Positions 9,141 through 16,622 of a DNA stretch of 64,000 bases are shown here, piece by piece. The stretch's first letter is position 1, and every line of letters begins with the position of its first letter. A model generated the notes under the pieces. That model searched no databases. It saw nothing but the letters and a program-made list of their open reading frames with translations, and was not told the DNA's origin. This DNA comes from Paenibacillus sp. PL2-23 (lineage in GTDB: Bacteria > Bacillota > Bacilli > Paenibacillales > Paenibacillaceae): positions 973,501 through 1,037,500 of the forward strand of contig NZ_CP162129.1 in NCBI RefSeq assembly GCF_040834005.1. Reading direction: 5' to 3'. The position numbers and the translations under genes were made by a program.

Positions 9141-9560
9141 GCGCTGTTCAGCGAATTTCTTGTTTTTTCTAAACCGGGCTAATACTTCAACGCGAGACGT
9201 ATGCTGCTCCGCCACAGGACGGCGACAACCGTTTCACCTTTACGCCACAACGCTAACGGACAAAAAATGTGCTTAGAGCTCGGATTTAGCGCTTTCCAGC
9301 CTGTAACGGGCAAACTTGACGCTTAGCCCTCCTAAATGCACCGACTTTACCTCAATTTTCGTTCTAACATTCGAAAATGTCCGTTACATATCGGGGCGAC
9401 CCATTAGAAGGGTGTAAATGCATTTTTTGTGCGTTAGAAGCCTCAATGGTACGGTTGGCGTTGTCGAGACGATGGCATGCGCGAAAAAGTTGGTCAAGGA
9501 CGCCGTCAGGCGTCTACGCTTGGTTATTTATTTTGTGTAGATGCCAGGCAAGTTATCCCG
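9141..9560. other. Gene-free stretch with three dispersed TAACGG-type short repeats
   Basis: About 420 bases without a convincing gene. TAACGGACA (9254-9262), TAACGGGCA (9304-9312) and the inverse TGTCCGTTA (9378-9386) recur. Short frames here lack ribosome sites and one runs across the downstream promoter and operators, so I do not count them as genes. Confidence 0.5.
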
Positions 9561-9606
9561 TTGACAACGAGAGCAGCATGGATTACTATAATACCCATAG
9601 GGGTAT
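9561..9606 (+). promoter_or_regulatory. Sigma-A promoter overlapped by CstR/CsoR-type operator 1
   Basis: TTGACA (9561-9566), 17-base spacer, TACTAT (9584-9589). The 16-bp palindrome ATACCCATAGGGGTAT (9591-9606) begins directly after the -10 box, over the expected start of transcription. Arms ATACCC/GGGTAT with a 4-base centre match operators known for CsoR/CstR repressors. It drives the sulfur-transfer operon starting at 9683. Confidence 0.8.
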
Positions 9607-9643
9607 AAGGAGATGCGAGCCCCGATATTTTTTGGTCAAAATA

Positions 9644-9659
9644 ATACCTCTATGGGTAT
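9644..9659 (+). promoter_or_regulatory. CstR/CsoR-type operator 2 in the leader of the sulfur operon
   Basis: ATACCTCTATGGGTAT repeats the operator 1 pattern with one arm mismatch. The symmetry extends outward (AAAATAATACC, 9638-9648; GGTATTATTTT, 9655-9665), so the same bases can also form a hairpin in RNA just ahead of the GAGGAGG ribosome site. The spacing from operator 1 (53 bp centre to centre, about five helical turns) would allow two tetramers on one face. Confidence 0.7.
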
Positions 9660-9682
9660 TATTTTGATGAGGAGGTTATACA

Positions 9683-10297
9683 ATGGATCAGCAGCATGTG
9701 CACATTCATGCCGATGTTCGCCTGGACTGTAAGGGCTTAGCATGCCCTATGCCCATTGTGCGAACGCGAAAGGCCATAGCCGATATGGACGGCGGCCAAG
9801 TCCTTGAAGTCTTGGCGACCGACAAAGGGTCGCTTGCCGATCTGAAAGCATGGTCGAGCCGTGCGGGCCATCAATACCTGGGTACATTGACAGTGGACGA
9901 GGTGTATCGTCACTATATTCGGAAGCAATCGACTGCAGAAGCCGCTCATCCCGGAGGTTCTCCAATACCCGTAGTGTCCAATGCGGAGCTGCAGGCCAGA
10001 CGACTCGCTGATCCTGAGATGGTGATCATTGATGTGCGCGAGGAAGCGGAATTTGCGTTCGGCCATGTCAGAGGCGCAATCAGCATACCGCTGGGACAGC
10101 TGGAGGATCGGTTAGGTGAGCTTGACCGCGAGCGGGAGCTAATGCTCCTGTGTCGTACCGGAACGCGAAGTGAAATGGCATGCAGGCTGCTCGTGGACAA
10201 GGGCTTCAAGCGGGTTCACAATGTCGTGCCGGGCATGTCGGAGTGGGATGGCGATACGGATGCGCTGACAGAAGGACAAGGAGGCTTGAAGGCATGA
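9683..10297 (+). CDS. TusA-rhodanese fusion sulfurtransferase (CstA-like)
   Basis: A 204-residue protein with two sulfur carriers. Residues 12-80 form a TusA/SirA domain with the CPMP motif (Cys21) that accepts persulfide. Residues 95-195 form a rhodanese domain with the active-site loop CRTGTR (Cys157). It should move sulfane sulfur between donors and the downstream dioxygenase. It resembles CstA of the staphylococcal cst operon but is shorter, with only one rhodanese unit. First gene of the operon: GAGGAGG precedes ATG 9683, two repressor sites sit upstream, and its stop overlaps the next start (ATGA). Confidence 0.9.
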   Translation: MDQQHVHIHADVRLDCKGLACPMPIVRTRKAIADMDGGQVLEVLATDKGSLADLKAWSSRAGHQYLGTLTVDEVYRHYIRKQSTAEAAHPGGSPIPVVSNAELQARRLADPEMVIIDVREEAEFAFGHVRGAISIPLGQLEDRLGELDRERELMLLCRTGTRSEMACRLLVDKGFKRVHNVVPGMSEWDGDTDALTEGQGGLKA

Positions 10298-11433
10298 GCA
10301 CTATAGCTGGAGGAATAAAGCCGAGCGAGCTGGCGCGCTTCGTGCTGGATCGGCGAGAGCTTGTCATATTGGATGTCCGGAATGAGCCGGACTACAACGC
10401 TTGGAGAATCGAAGGAGCTTCCATTCAGAGCGTCAATATCCCGTACTTTGAGCTGCTGGACGGCGTGGAGGAGGCTGTCAAGCAACTGCCTGTTGACCGC
10501 GAGGTTGTTGTTGTCTGCGCCAAGGAGGGCTCCTCGGTATTCGTCGCAGAGCAGCTGGTGGAGGAAGGCTTAAGCGCTGTCCGTTATTTGGAGGGCGGAA
10601 TGAGGGCGTGGAGCGAGCATCTGGAGCCGGTTAGCATCGGCGGGCTTTCCGGCGGCGGAGAGCTGTATCAGTTTAATCGGCTGGGCAAGGGATGCTTGTC
10701 GTATATGGCGATCGCCGGAGGCGAAGCGCTGGTGGTGGATGCCCAGCGGTTGACGGACGTCTACGAGCGAATCGCCGCTGAACGCGGCGCGGCGATTCGG
10801 TATGTGCTGGATACGCACCTGCATGCGGATCATATATCCGGTGGACGCTCTCTTGCGGAACGGACAGGAGCTCGGTATTATTTGCCGCCAAGGGATGCTG
10901 AGGAAGCAGAGTTCTCCTACGAAAGCTTGACGGATGCAAGCGTGCTCCGCCTGGGCTCAGACGGTGTCCCGGTAGCTGCCTTCTATTCGCCCGGTCATAC
11001 AATCGGGAGCACATCGTTAATTGTGGACGATCATTATTTGTTATCCGGGGACATCTTGTTCGTCTCCTCGATCGGCCGGCCGGATCTTGCCGGACACGCG
11101 GAGCAATGGGCGGAGGAGCTGCGCCGGACGTTGTATGGCTCATACAGCGAGCTGCCCAAGGAGCTGCTGGTGCTGCCCGCCCACTTTGGCCATCCAGGGG
11201 AGCTTGATGAACACGGCAGAGTAGCTGCAAGCTTAGGGGACCTATTCCAAGGCAATCCAGGGCTCGATTTGCCGGAAAGCCAATTTTGCCGGATCGTCAC
11301 AACGAACCTTCCTGAGCAGCCTAATGCCTTCCAACAGATTCGGCTGACCAATCTGGGCAAGCTGAACCCAAGCGAGGAGGAGCGCAGCGACATGGAGATC
11401 GGGCCGAATCGCTGTGCGGTGCATGATCACTAA
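10294..11433 (+). CDS. Rhodanese-metallo-beta-lactamase fusion, probable persulfide dioxygenase (CstB/ETHE1-like)
   Basis: A 379-residue protein starting at ATG 10294, which overlaps the previous stop and follows AAGGAGG. Residues 10-110 are a rhodanese domain with a CAKEGS loop (Cys75). Residues 115-350 are a metallo-beta-lactamase fold of the ETHE1 class: THLHADH (His175, His177, Asp179, His180), His235 in SPGHT, Asp253 in SGDILF and GRPDL. ETHE1-class enzymes use one Fe(II) to oxidise glutathione or thiol persulfide to sulfite. With rhodanese activity it could yield thiosulfate. The rhodanese is N-terminal here, whereas I recall staphylococcal CstB having it C-terminal. The likely role is sulfide detoxification in the cytoplasm. 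Confidence 0.88.
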   Translation: MSTIAGGIKPSELARFVLDRRELVILDVRNEPDYNAWRIEGASIQSVNIPYFELLDGVEEAVKQLPVDREVVVVCAKEGSSVFVAEQLVEEGLSAVRYLEGGMRAWSEHLEPVSIGGLSGGGELYQFNRLGKGCLSYMAIAGGEALVVDAQRLTDVYERIAAERGAAIRYVLDTHLHADHISGGRSLAERTGARYYLPPRDAEEAEFSYESLTDASVLRLGSDGVPVAAFYSPGHTIGSTSLIVDDHYLLSGDILFVSSIGRPDLAGHAEQWAEELRRTLYGSYSELPKELLVLPAHFGHPGELDEHGRVAASLGDLFQGNPGLDLPESQFCRIVTTNLPEQPNAFQQIRLTNLGKLNPSEEERSDMEIGPNRCAVHDH

Positions 11434-11457
11434 TACGATAGAAAAGGGGATATGAGG

Positions 11458-11685
11458 ATGAATCCAACTGTTATTGTGGATACCAAAGGAATGGCATGCC
11501 CAATGCCGATTGTCAAAGCGAAGAAGGCTCTGGATGGGCTGAGCCCAGGCGATCTGATGCTGGTCTTGTCTACGGACAAGGGCTCGCTGCAGGATTTTCG
11601 GGCGTGGGTGAAGGGCACGAAGCATGAGCTGGTGAAGCATGAGGAGGAAGGCGGCGTATTCTCCTTCTACGTGCAGAAGCGGTAA
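11458..11685 (+). CDS. TusA-family sulfur carrier protein
   Basis: A 75-residue single-domain TusA/SirA protein with the persulfide-accepting CPMP motif (DTKGMACPMPIV) near the N-terminus and the family's TDKGSLQDF segment, nearly identical to the TusA half of the fusion at 9683. ATG 11458 is preferred over 11452 because AAGGGG sits about 8 bases upstream of it. It follows the dioxygenase gene by 24 bases and should share its transcript. It probably shuttles sulfane sulfur between rhodanese, dioxygenase and DsrE partners. Confidence 0.9.
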   Translation: MNPTVIVDTKGMACPMPIVKAKKALDGLSPGDLMLVLSTDKGSLQDFRAWVKGTKHELVKHEEEGGVFSFYVQKR

Positions 11686-11698
11686 CGGCGGCCAGCGG

Positions 11699-11741
11699 TT
11701 GCCAATCCGCGACGTACAGGCTATATTACCTCTAGGGGTAT
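11699..11741 (+). promoter_or_regulatory. Promoter and operator 3 of the CstR/CsoR-type repressor gene (autoregulation)
   Basis: TTGCCA (11699-11704), 17 bases, TATATT (11722-11727). The operator TTACCTCTAGGGGTAT (11726-11741) overlaps the -10 box. The repressor gene follows at 11761, so it probably represses itself. Confidence 0.7.
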
Positions 11742-11760
11742 CAAGACAGGAGGGCTTGTC

Positions 11761-12024
11761 ATGGAGCTGTATGATGATAGCGTCATTCGTCGCTTGAAGC
11801 GGATGGAAGGCCAGGTCCGCGGCGTGATGCGCATGATGGAAGAAGGCAAATCATGCAAGGATGTTGTAGCCCAATTATCTGCCGTAAGAAGCGCGGCCGA
11901 CAAGGCTATGGCCTATATTGTCGCACATCATCTCGAGCAGTGCATTATGGAAGAGAAGGAACGCGGCGGGGATACGAGCAAGCTCGTGCAGGAAGCCGTG
12001 GAGCTGCTCGTCAAAAGCCGATAG
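11761..12024 (+). CDS. CsoR/CstR/FrmR-family (DUF156) repressor of the sulfur island
   Basis: An 87-residue all-helical repressor with the family start RRLKRMEGQVRGV. It keeps Cys32 and Cys61, the pair that forms di- to tetrasulfide bridges in the persulfide sensor CstR. It also has His57 at the position of the copper-binding His of CsoR (Cys-X24-His-X3-Cys spacing), so sequence alone does not separate the copper and persulfide types. The genomic setting (TusA, rhodanese, persulfide dioxygenase, DsrE) and absence of copper genes argue for reactive-sulfur sensing. AGGAGGG precedes ATG 11761. Four matching operators lie in the island. Confidence 0.88.
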   Translation: MELYDDSVIRRLKRMEGQVRGVMRMMEEGKSCKDVVAQLSAVRSAADKAMAYIVAHHLEQCIMEEKERGGDTSKLVQEAVELLVKSR

Positions 12025-12093
12025 AGGGCTGAGGCTCCCATAGCGGCGCCCCCAGATCATGATGGTCAGAATGGGTTTGGGGGCCGGGGAAGC

Positions 12094-12121
12094 TTGACTA
12101 TTTTTATACCCATGGGGGTAT
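12094..12121 (+). promoter_or_regulatory. Operator 4 and weak promoter upstream of the DsrE gene
   Basis: ATACCCATGGGGGTAT (12106-12121) has perfect arms ATACCC/GGGTAT. TTGACT at 12094-12099 may be a -35 box; the -10 box is unclear (TATTGG at 12119 would need a 19-base spacer). It places the DsrE gene under the same repressor as the operon at 9683. Confidence 0.65.
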
Positions 12122-12167
12122 TGGAGATTGCCATAGATAGGACTGGATAAGAAAGGGTGAAGCTGCC

Positions 12168-12665
12168 ATGACAACAGCAATGGCGTCAGAGGAACGCGAG
12201 AAGACAACAATCGTTCTGTTCAGCGGGGATTTGGATAAGGCGATTGCCGCATTTATTATTGCGAATGGAGCTGCGGCATACGATCATGACGTCACGATCT
12301 TCTTCACATTCTGGGGACTTAACACGATGCGCAAGGACGAGGCTGTGCGAACGGACAAAGGCTTTCTGGAGCGCATGTTTGGCTGGATGATGCCGCGGGG
12401 CGCGAGGAGGCTTGGGCTGTCCAAGATGCATATGGCGGGGATGGGTCCCTCGATGATCAAGCACGTGATGAAGAAGCACAATGCGCTGACTCTGCCGCAG
12501 CTGATCGAGCTGGCGCAGGAGCAGGGGGTCAAGCTGGTGGCGTGCACGATGACGATGGACCTGTTGGGGCTGAAGCAGGAGGAGCTGCTGGATGGGATGG
12601 AGCTTGCTGGAGTAGCCGCTTATTTGGGCGATGCCACAGAGGCGAAGGTGAATTTGTTTATTTGA
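12168..12665 (+). CDS. DsrE/DsrF-like sulfur-relay protein
   Basis: A 165-residue protein of the DsrE2A type: an N-terminal strand-loop LFSGDLDKA, the conserved FFTFWGL segment, a hydrophobic Met-rich middle (LERMFGWMMPRG) and LVACTMTMDL with a candidate reactive Cys near residue 126. DsrE-family proteins accept or present persulfide sulfur, often beside TusA and rhodanese. It has its own operator-bearing leader, so it is probably a separate transcript of the same regulon. AAAGGGTGAAG precedes ATG 12168. Confidence 0.85.
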   Translation: MTTAMASEEREKTTIVLFSGDLDKAIAAFIIANGAAAYDHDVTIFFTFWGLNTMRKDEAVRTDKGFLERMFGWMMPRGARRLGLSKMHMAGMGPSMIKHVMKKHNALTLPQLIELAQEQGVKLVACTMTMDLLGLKQEELLDGMELAGVAAYLGDATEAKVNLFI

Positions 12666-12684
12666 CCATCAAGTATAGGTTTGG

Positions 12685-12720
12685 AAGGAGCGGGCCGCTT
12701 CGGTCCGCTCCTTGCCCTTT
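12685..12720. terminator. Terminator hairpin between DsrE gene and convergent udk
   Basis: AAGGAGCGG (12685-12693) pairs with CCGCTCCTT (12705-12713); the tail GCCCTTTA is only weakly T-rich. It reaches the end of udk and may serve both strands. Confidence 0.55.
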
Positions 12721-13357
12721 ATAGCCCGGAGCCCCACTCGCGGTCTCCGTTCAAATATTTTTCGGTCAGCACAGACAGCAGCTGGATGCCGACCTGGTTA
12801 TGTCCGCCTTCGGGAATGATCAGGTCGGCATATTTTTTGGAGGGCTCGATAAACGCTTCATGCATCGGCTTGACCGTCGTCATATATTGATCGTGGATCG
12901 ACTGGATCGTCCGGCCGCGCTCCTCAATGTCGCGAAGCACTCTTCGCAGAATTCGGACATCGGGATCGGTGTCGACAAACACCTTAATATCGAGCAGCTC
13001 GCGCACGCGCTCGTCCGACAGGACATGCAGCCCCTCCAGAATGATAATCCGGTTTGGCTTCAGCTCCACCTGCTGGTCAGTGAACCGCGCGTGCAGGGTG
13101 AAGTCATAGACAGGCGCATAAGCGGTCTCGCCTTGCTTCAGCCGAAGCAAATCCTGGATCAGCAGCTCGTTGTCGAACGCCAGCGGATGGTCGTAGTTGA
13201 CGACCTCGCGTTCGCTCATGCTGAGCTGGGACTGCTCCTTGTAATAGTTGTCTTGGGAGATGAACGTGACCTTGTCCGAGCCGAGTCTGTCGATGACGGA
13301 GCGGGCCACTGTTGTTTTGCCTGAGCCGGTACCGCCGGCGATTCCTATAATAAGCAT
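12719..13357 (-). CDS. udk: Uridine kinase
   Basis: A 212-residue P-loop kinase, the normal length for Udk. It shows Walker A GGTGSGKTT near the N-terminus, SQDNYYKE, NYDHPLAFD and the IILEGLHVL strand, all typical of uridine/cytidine kinase. It phosphorylates uridine and cytidine in pyrimidine salvage. I choose ATG 13357, which gives MLIIGIAGG and has AGGAGG 11 bases upstream; longer in-frame extensions lack family sequence. It converges on the DsrE gene and diverges from glpD. Confidence 0.95.
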   Translation of the reverse strand: MLIIGIAGGTGSGKTTVARSVIDRLGSDKVTFISQDNYYKEQSQLSMSEREVVNYDHPLAFDNELLIQDLLRLKQGETAYAPVYDFTLHARFTDQQVELKPNRIIILEGLHVLSDERVRELLDIKVFVDTDPDVRILRRVLRDIEERGRTIQSIHDQYMTTVKPMHEAFIEPSKKYADLIIPEGGHNQVGIQLLSVLTEKYLNGDREWGSGL

Positions 13358-13543
13358 GCGCGAAGTAGCCTCCTGAGCGATAGTGCGTGGTACATGTACA
13401 AACAGCAATTGCAACCCTCGTATTGTAGCATAGCCGGCGCCTAATTTCACCACGAGCCCGTCGGTCAAAGGGGCTATAGCATTCAACCCCCAATCATGAT
13501 ATAGTCGTTACAGCTAATTTCATAAGGGTTAGAGACCTAGAGA

Positions 13544-13608
13544 AAAACCACGATGCCCCGCCTTGTTGATCCGTATGCCGGATGAACGGGGCCTTCGTGG
13601 TTTTATTG
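13544..13608 (+). promoter_or_regulatory. Leader terminator of glpD, candidate GlpP-type antitermination site
   Basis: AAAACCACGA (13544-13553) pairs with TCGTGGTTTT (13595-13604), and inside it GCCCCG (13555-13560) with CGGGGC (13587-13592); TTTTATT follows. The gene upstream (udk) points away, so this terminator can only act on a transcript heading into glpD, whose ATG is at 13627. In Bacillus subtilis GlpP with glycerol-3-phosphate relieves a terminator in the glpD leader; by position I infer the same here. Confidence 0.65.
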
Positions 13609-13626
13609 CGCATAGAGAGGGGTTGA

Positions 13627-15318
13627 ATGACGGCAATGACAGAAGGAAAGGTCAAGCCCCCGTTCAGCGCGCATCATCGGGAGGGCCTGCTTCAAGCCAT
13701 GTCGCAGCGCAAGCTGGACACGCTTATTATTGGGGGAGGCATTACGGGGGCGGGCATATTGCTGGATGCTGCGACCCGCGGTCTGAGAGCCGGGCTGGTA
13801 GAGATGCAGGACTTTGCTTCCGGCACCTCCAGCCGATCGACCAAGCTTGTGCATGGCGGGCTCCGATATTTGAAGGGGCTGGAGCTCGGCGTTGTGGCAG
13901 AGGCGGGCAAGGAGCGAGCGATTGTCTACGAGAACGGACCGCATGTGACCTCGCCGGAGTGGATGCTGCTCCCGCTGTACAAGGGCGGATCGTTCGGCAA
14001 GCTGTCCACCTCTTGGGGGCTCAGGCTGTACGATTGGCTGGCTGGCGTGAAGAAGGCTGAGCGCAGAGCTATGCTGAATCAGGCTGAGGTTATTGACAAG
14101 GAGCCTCTCTTGAAGCGCGCGGGACTGAAGGGCGGAGGCTATTATGTCGAATATCGCACGGATGATGCCAGGCTGACGATCGAGGTGCTGAAGAAGGCGG
14201 TGGAATGCGGCGGCAGTGCCGTGAACTATGCCAAGGCGGAGCAGCTGCTGAAGGATGAGACGGGACGGCTGATCGGCGTGCTCGTTAGAGATCGGGTGAC
14301 GGATCAGACATACCGGATTGAGGCGGCGAAGGTGATTAACGCTTCGGGGCCATGGGTCGATGAGCTGCGGGAGCTGGATGGCTCCAAGGCAGGCAAGACC
14401 CTTCGCTTGACGAAGGGCGTTCACCTCGTATTCGACGGGGCGCGGTTTCCGCTCCGGCAGGCGTGTTATTTCGACACTCCTGATGGCCGAATGGCGTTCG
14501 CGATCCCTCGGGAGGGCAAGACATATTTCGGCACGACGGATACGGACTACAGGGAGGACCCCGTGCATCCCGTCATGACGGCCAGCGACCGGGCCTACCT
14601 GCTGTCTGCCGCTAACTTCATATTCCCCGAGCTGGCTCTGAGAGAAGAGGATGTGGAGTCGAGCTGGGCGGGGGTGCGTCCACTCCTTCAGCAGGAGGGG
14701 AAGGCTCCATCCGAAGTATCGCGGCGCGACGAAATATTCGTCTCGCCGTCGGGCCTTATTTCTATTGCGGGCGGGAAGCTGACAGGTTATCGCAGAATGG
14801 CGCAGGCCGTCGTGGATCGCGTGATTAAGCTTCTGCAGGAGGAGGGGGACGTGCGCTCATTCCAGCCCTGCGTCACGAAGCTGCTTCCGATTTCGGGGGG
14901 AGAGACGGGAGGCTCGGATCGATTTGAGGCGTACGCCGCCGCGAAAACAGCGGAAGGGATGGCGCATGGACTCAGCGAGCAAGCCGCTGCCAAGCTCGCC
15001 CGGCGCTACGGCTCCAATATCGATCATGTCTATGTATACCGCAGGGAGGCCGACCGATGGGCGCATCGCTTCTGCATGCCAACGGGGCTGGCGCTGGGAC
15101 TCATCTATGCGATAAGGGAGGAGATGGCTGTGCGGCCATCCGACTTCTTCGTGCGGCGTACGGGCGACCTGCTGTTCCAGATCGACTATGTTCGAAAATG
15201 GAGCAGACCGGTCATGTTCGCGATGTCGAAGGAGCTGAACTGGGACGGAGAGCAGCGCGAGGCATACGCCGAGGAGCTGGAGCGTCTGCTGATGGAAGCG
15301 GTCATTCCTGTCGGATAA
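13627..15318 (+). CDS. glpD: Aerobic glycerol-3-phosphate dehydrogenase
   Basis: A 563-residue FAD-dependent enzyme, normal length. The dinucleotide motif is GGGITGAGILLDAATRG (about residues 37-53), followed by SGTSSRSTKLVHGGLRYL, the GlpD signature. It oxidises sn-glycerol-3-phosphate to dihydroxyacetone phosphate at the membrane and feeds electrons to quinone. AGAGAGGGG precedes ATG 13627; a second ATG at 13636 is possible. No glpF or glpK is adjacent. Regulation is probably by the leader terminator at 13544-13608. Confidence 0.96.
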   Translation: MTAMTEGKVKPPFSAHHREGLLQAMSQRKLDTLIIGGGITGAGILLDAATRGLRAGLVEMQDFASGTSSRSTKLVHGGLRYLKGLELGVVAEAGKERAIVYENGPHVTSPEWMLLPLYKGGSFGKLSTSWGLRLYDWLAGVKKAERRAMLNQAEVIDKEPLLKRAGLKGGGYYVEYRTDDARLTIEVLKKAVECGGSAVNYAKAEQLLKDETGRLIGVLVRDRVTDQTYRIEAAKVINASGPWVDELRELDGSKAGKTLRLTKGVHLVFDGARFPLRQACYFDTPDGRMAFAIPREGKTYFGTTDTDYREDPVHPVMTASDRAYLLSAANFIFPELALREEDVESSWAGVRPLLQQEGKAPSEVSRRDEIFVSPSGLISIAGGKLTGYRRMAQAVVDRVIKLLQEEGDVRSFQPCVTKLLPISGGETGGSDRFEAYAAAKTAEGMAHGLSEQAAAKLARRYGSNIDHVYVYRREADRWAHRFCMPTGLALGLIYAIREEMAVRPSDFFVRRTGDLLFQIDYVRKWSRPVMFAMSKELNWDGEQREAYAEELERLLMEAVIPVG

Positions 15319-15441
15319 GGGCGATTGCTCTAGCTTGCAGGCTTCAAATTGCCGACAACAACCGACAAATATGATAGAATAAGAGGAATAACTCTTGCGA
15401 ATAGGCTTGTCCTATAGCAGCCGGAAGAGGTGATTCCTGCC

Positions 15442-15936
15442 ATGACATGGAAAGCTGCCAGACGGTTTGCGATTGCTCTCTTATTAGTATATGTGTTCCC
15501 GCTTGCCCCATTGACTGCGGATGCGGGTATGCTCGATCGGATTAAGGATATTTATGAAGCGCCGGAGCGGCTGGAGGATTTGCGCTCGCAGTATGAAGAG
15601 ACGACAGCGCAGATGGCGAGCCAGCTGCAGGAGCAGCAGGAGCAGCTGGAGGAGGCGCGCAGGCAGGCCGACGCGCTGCTGGCGCGGCAGGAGCTGCTGC
15701 AGCAGAGCAACGACAGCTACCGGCAGCAGAACGAGGAGCTGGCAGCGGAGAAGGAAGCGCTGCTGGCTCAGATGGAGCAGGCCGAGGAGCAGCGCAAGGC
15801 GCTGTATGCCAAAGCAGGCGCTGTTGCGGGAGGGTTGCTCGCCGCGATTGTGCTATATGCGTTGTCTGTGCGCGTCTGGCGTTACATGGTGTGGCGGAGG
15901 CAGGGAAGAGACAATAGCGGAGCGATAGAGCTATGA
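15442..15936 (+). CDS. Membrane-anchored coiled-coil protein of unknown function
   Basis: About 164 residues: an N-terminal signal or anchor segment (about 7-27), then a long Gln/Glu-rich coiled coil (about 40-120, with SQLQEQQEQLEEARRQ), then a hydrophobic helix (about 127-148) and a basic tail. The topology suggests a hairpin-like protein whose coil lies outside the membrane or in the wall space. ATG 15442 has GAAGAGG 12 bases upstream. Its stop overlaps the next start, so it is translationally coupled to the AIM24 protein. Family not recognised. Confidence 0.6.
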   Translation: MTWKAARRFAIALLLVYVFPLAPLTADAGMLDRIKDIYEAPERLEDLRSQYEETTAQMASQLQEQQEQLEEARRQADALLARQELLQQSNDSYRQQNEELAAEKEALLAQMEQAEEQRKALYAKAGAVAGGLLAAIVLYALSVRVWRYMVWRRQGRDNSGAIEL

Positions 15937-16622
15937 AGCTGACGACGCCGCCCCCTGCGGGATACGTGCAGGTAGAGCTGGAAGGCGAGGATGTTCTTCA
16001 TGTGCTGCATCCCAAAGCCATTACGGCCTTCCAGGGTGCTCCGCGAAGCCGGGAGGACCGGTTCATGGACCTTGGCGGCGTGCTGCGCAAGAAGCGGTGG
16101 ATTCGCTCCAGGCTGCAGGGCCCCTCGCGGTTTCTGATGGGGCTGCCCGCTGGTTATACGCTGGAGGCGATTGATATTCCGGAGGACAGCCAGCTGCTGT
16201 TCGACTTCCGTCATGTTGCGATGTTCACGGATGGCATGACCTACAAAGCGAAAATTGTGAAGTGGAAAACAGCGTGGATTACGAGGGAGCTTGTTCGTAT
16301 TCAATTCACGGGACCGGGCATGTTGGGCGTGCTGAGCGCCGGCGATCTGGCGACGATCCAGCTGCACCCGGAGCAGCCGCTGTTCGTCGACAAAAACGCG
16401 CTGATCGCTTATCCCGAGCAGGCTGAAATTCGGTTGTCCGTCTACGGCAACACGATCGCGAGCCAGCATATGAACGTCCAGTGGGAGCTGAAGGGCCGGG
16501 GGCCGGTGCTCCTTCAGACCGGGTCGCGGGACACCGGTCTGGAGGACAAGCTAACCAACGACGGCTGGCTCAAGCGGCTGCTGCGCGAGGTGCTTCCGTT
16601 CGGCAGCGTCTATATTAAGTAA
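15933..16622 (+). CDS. AIM24-family protein
   Basis: A 229-residue beta-rich protein of the AIM24 (DUF124) family, with the repeated short hydrophobic strands and GPGMLGVLSAGDLATIQL segment typical of it. Bacterial members have no settled biochemical role; a mitochondrial relative affects inner-membrane organisation. It overlaps the coiled-coil membrane gene by 4 bases (ATGA), suggesting joint function. Its last 8 bases overlap the 3' end of the opposing fucosidase gene. Confidence 0.75.
   Translation: MKLTTPPPAGYVQVELEGEDVLHVLHPKAITAFQGAPRSREDRFMDLGGVLRKKRWIRSRLQGPSRFLMGLPAGYTLEAIDIPEDSQLLFDFRHVAMFTDGMTYKAKIVKWKTAWITRELVRIQFTGPGMLGVLSAGDLATIQLHPEQPLFVDKNALIAYPEQAEIRLSVYGNTIASQHMNVQWELKGRGPVLLQTGSRDTGLEDKLTNDGWLKRLLREVLPFGSVYIK

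Noticed and set aside
9377-9667. 96-codon frame upstream of the sulfur operon
   Set aside because: It covers the promoter and both operators and has no ribosome site.
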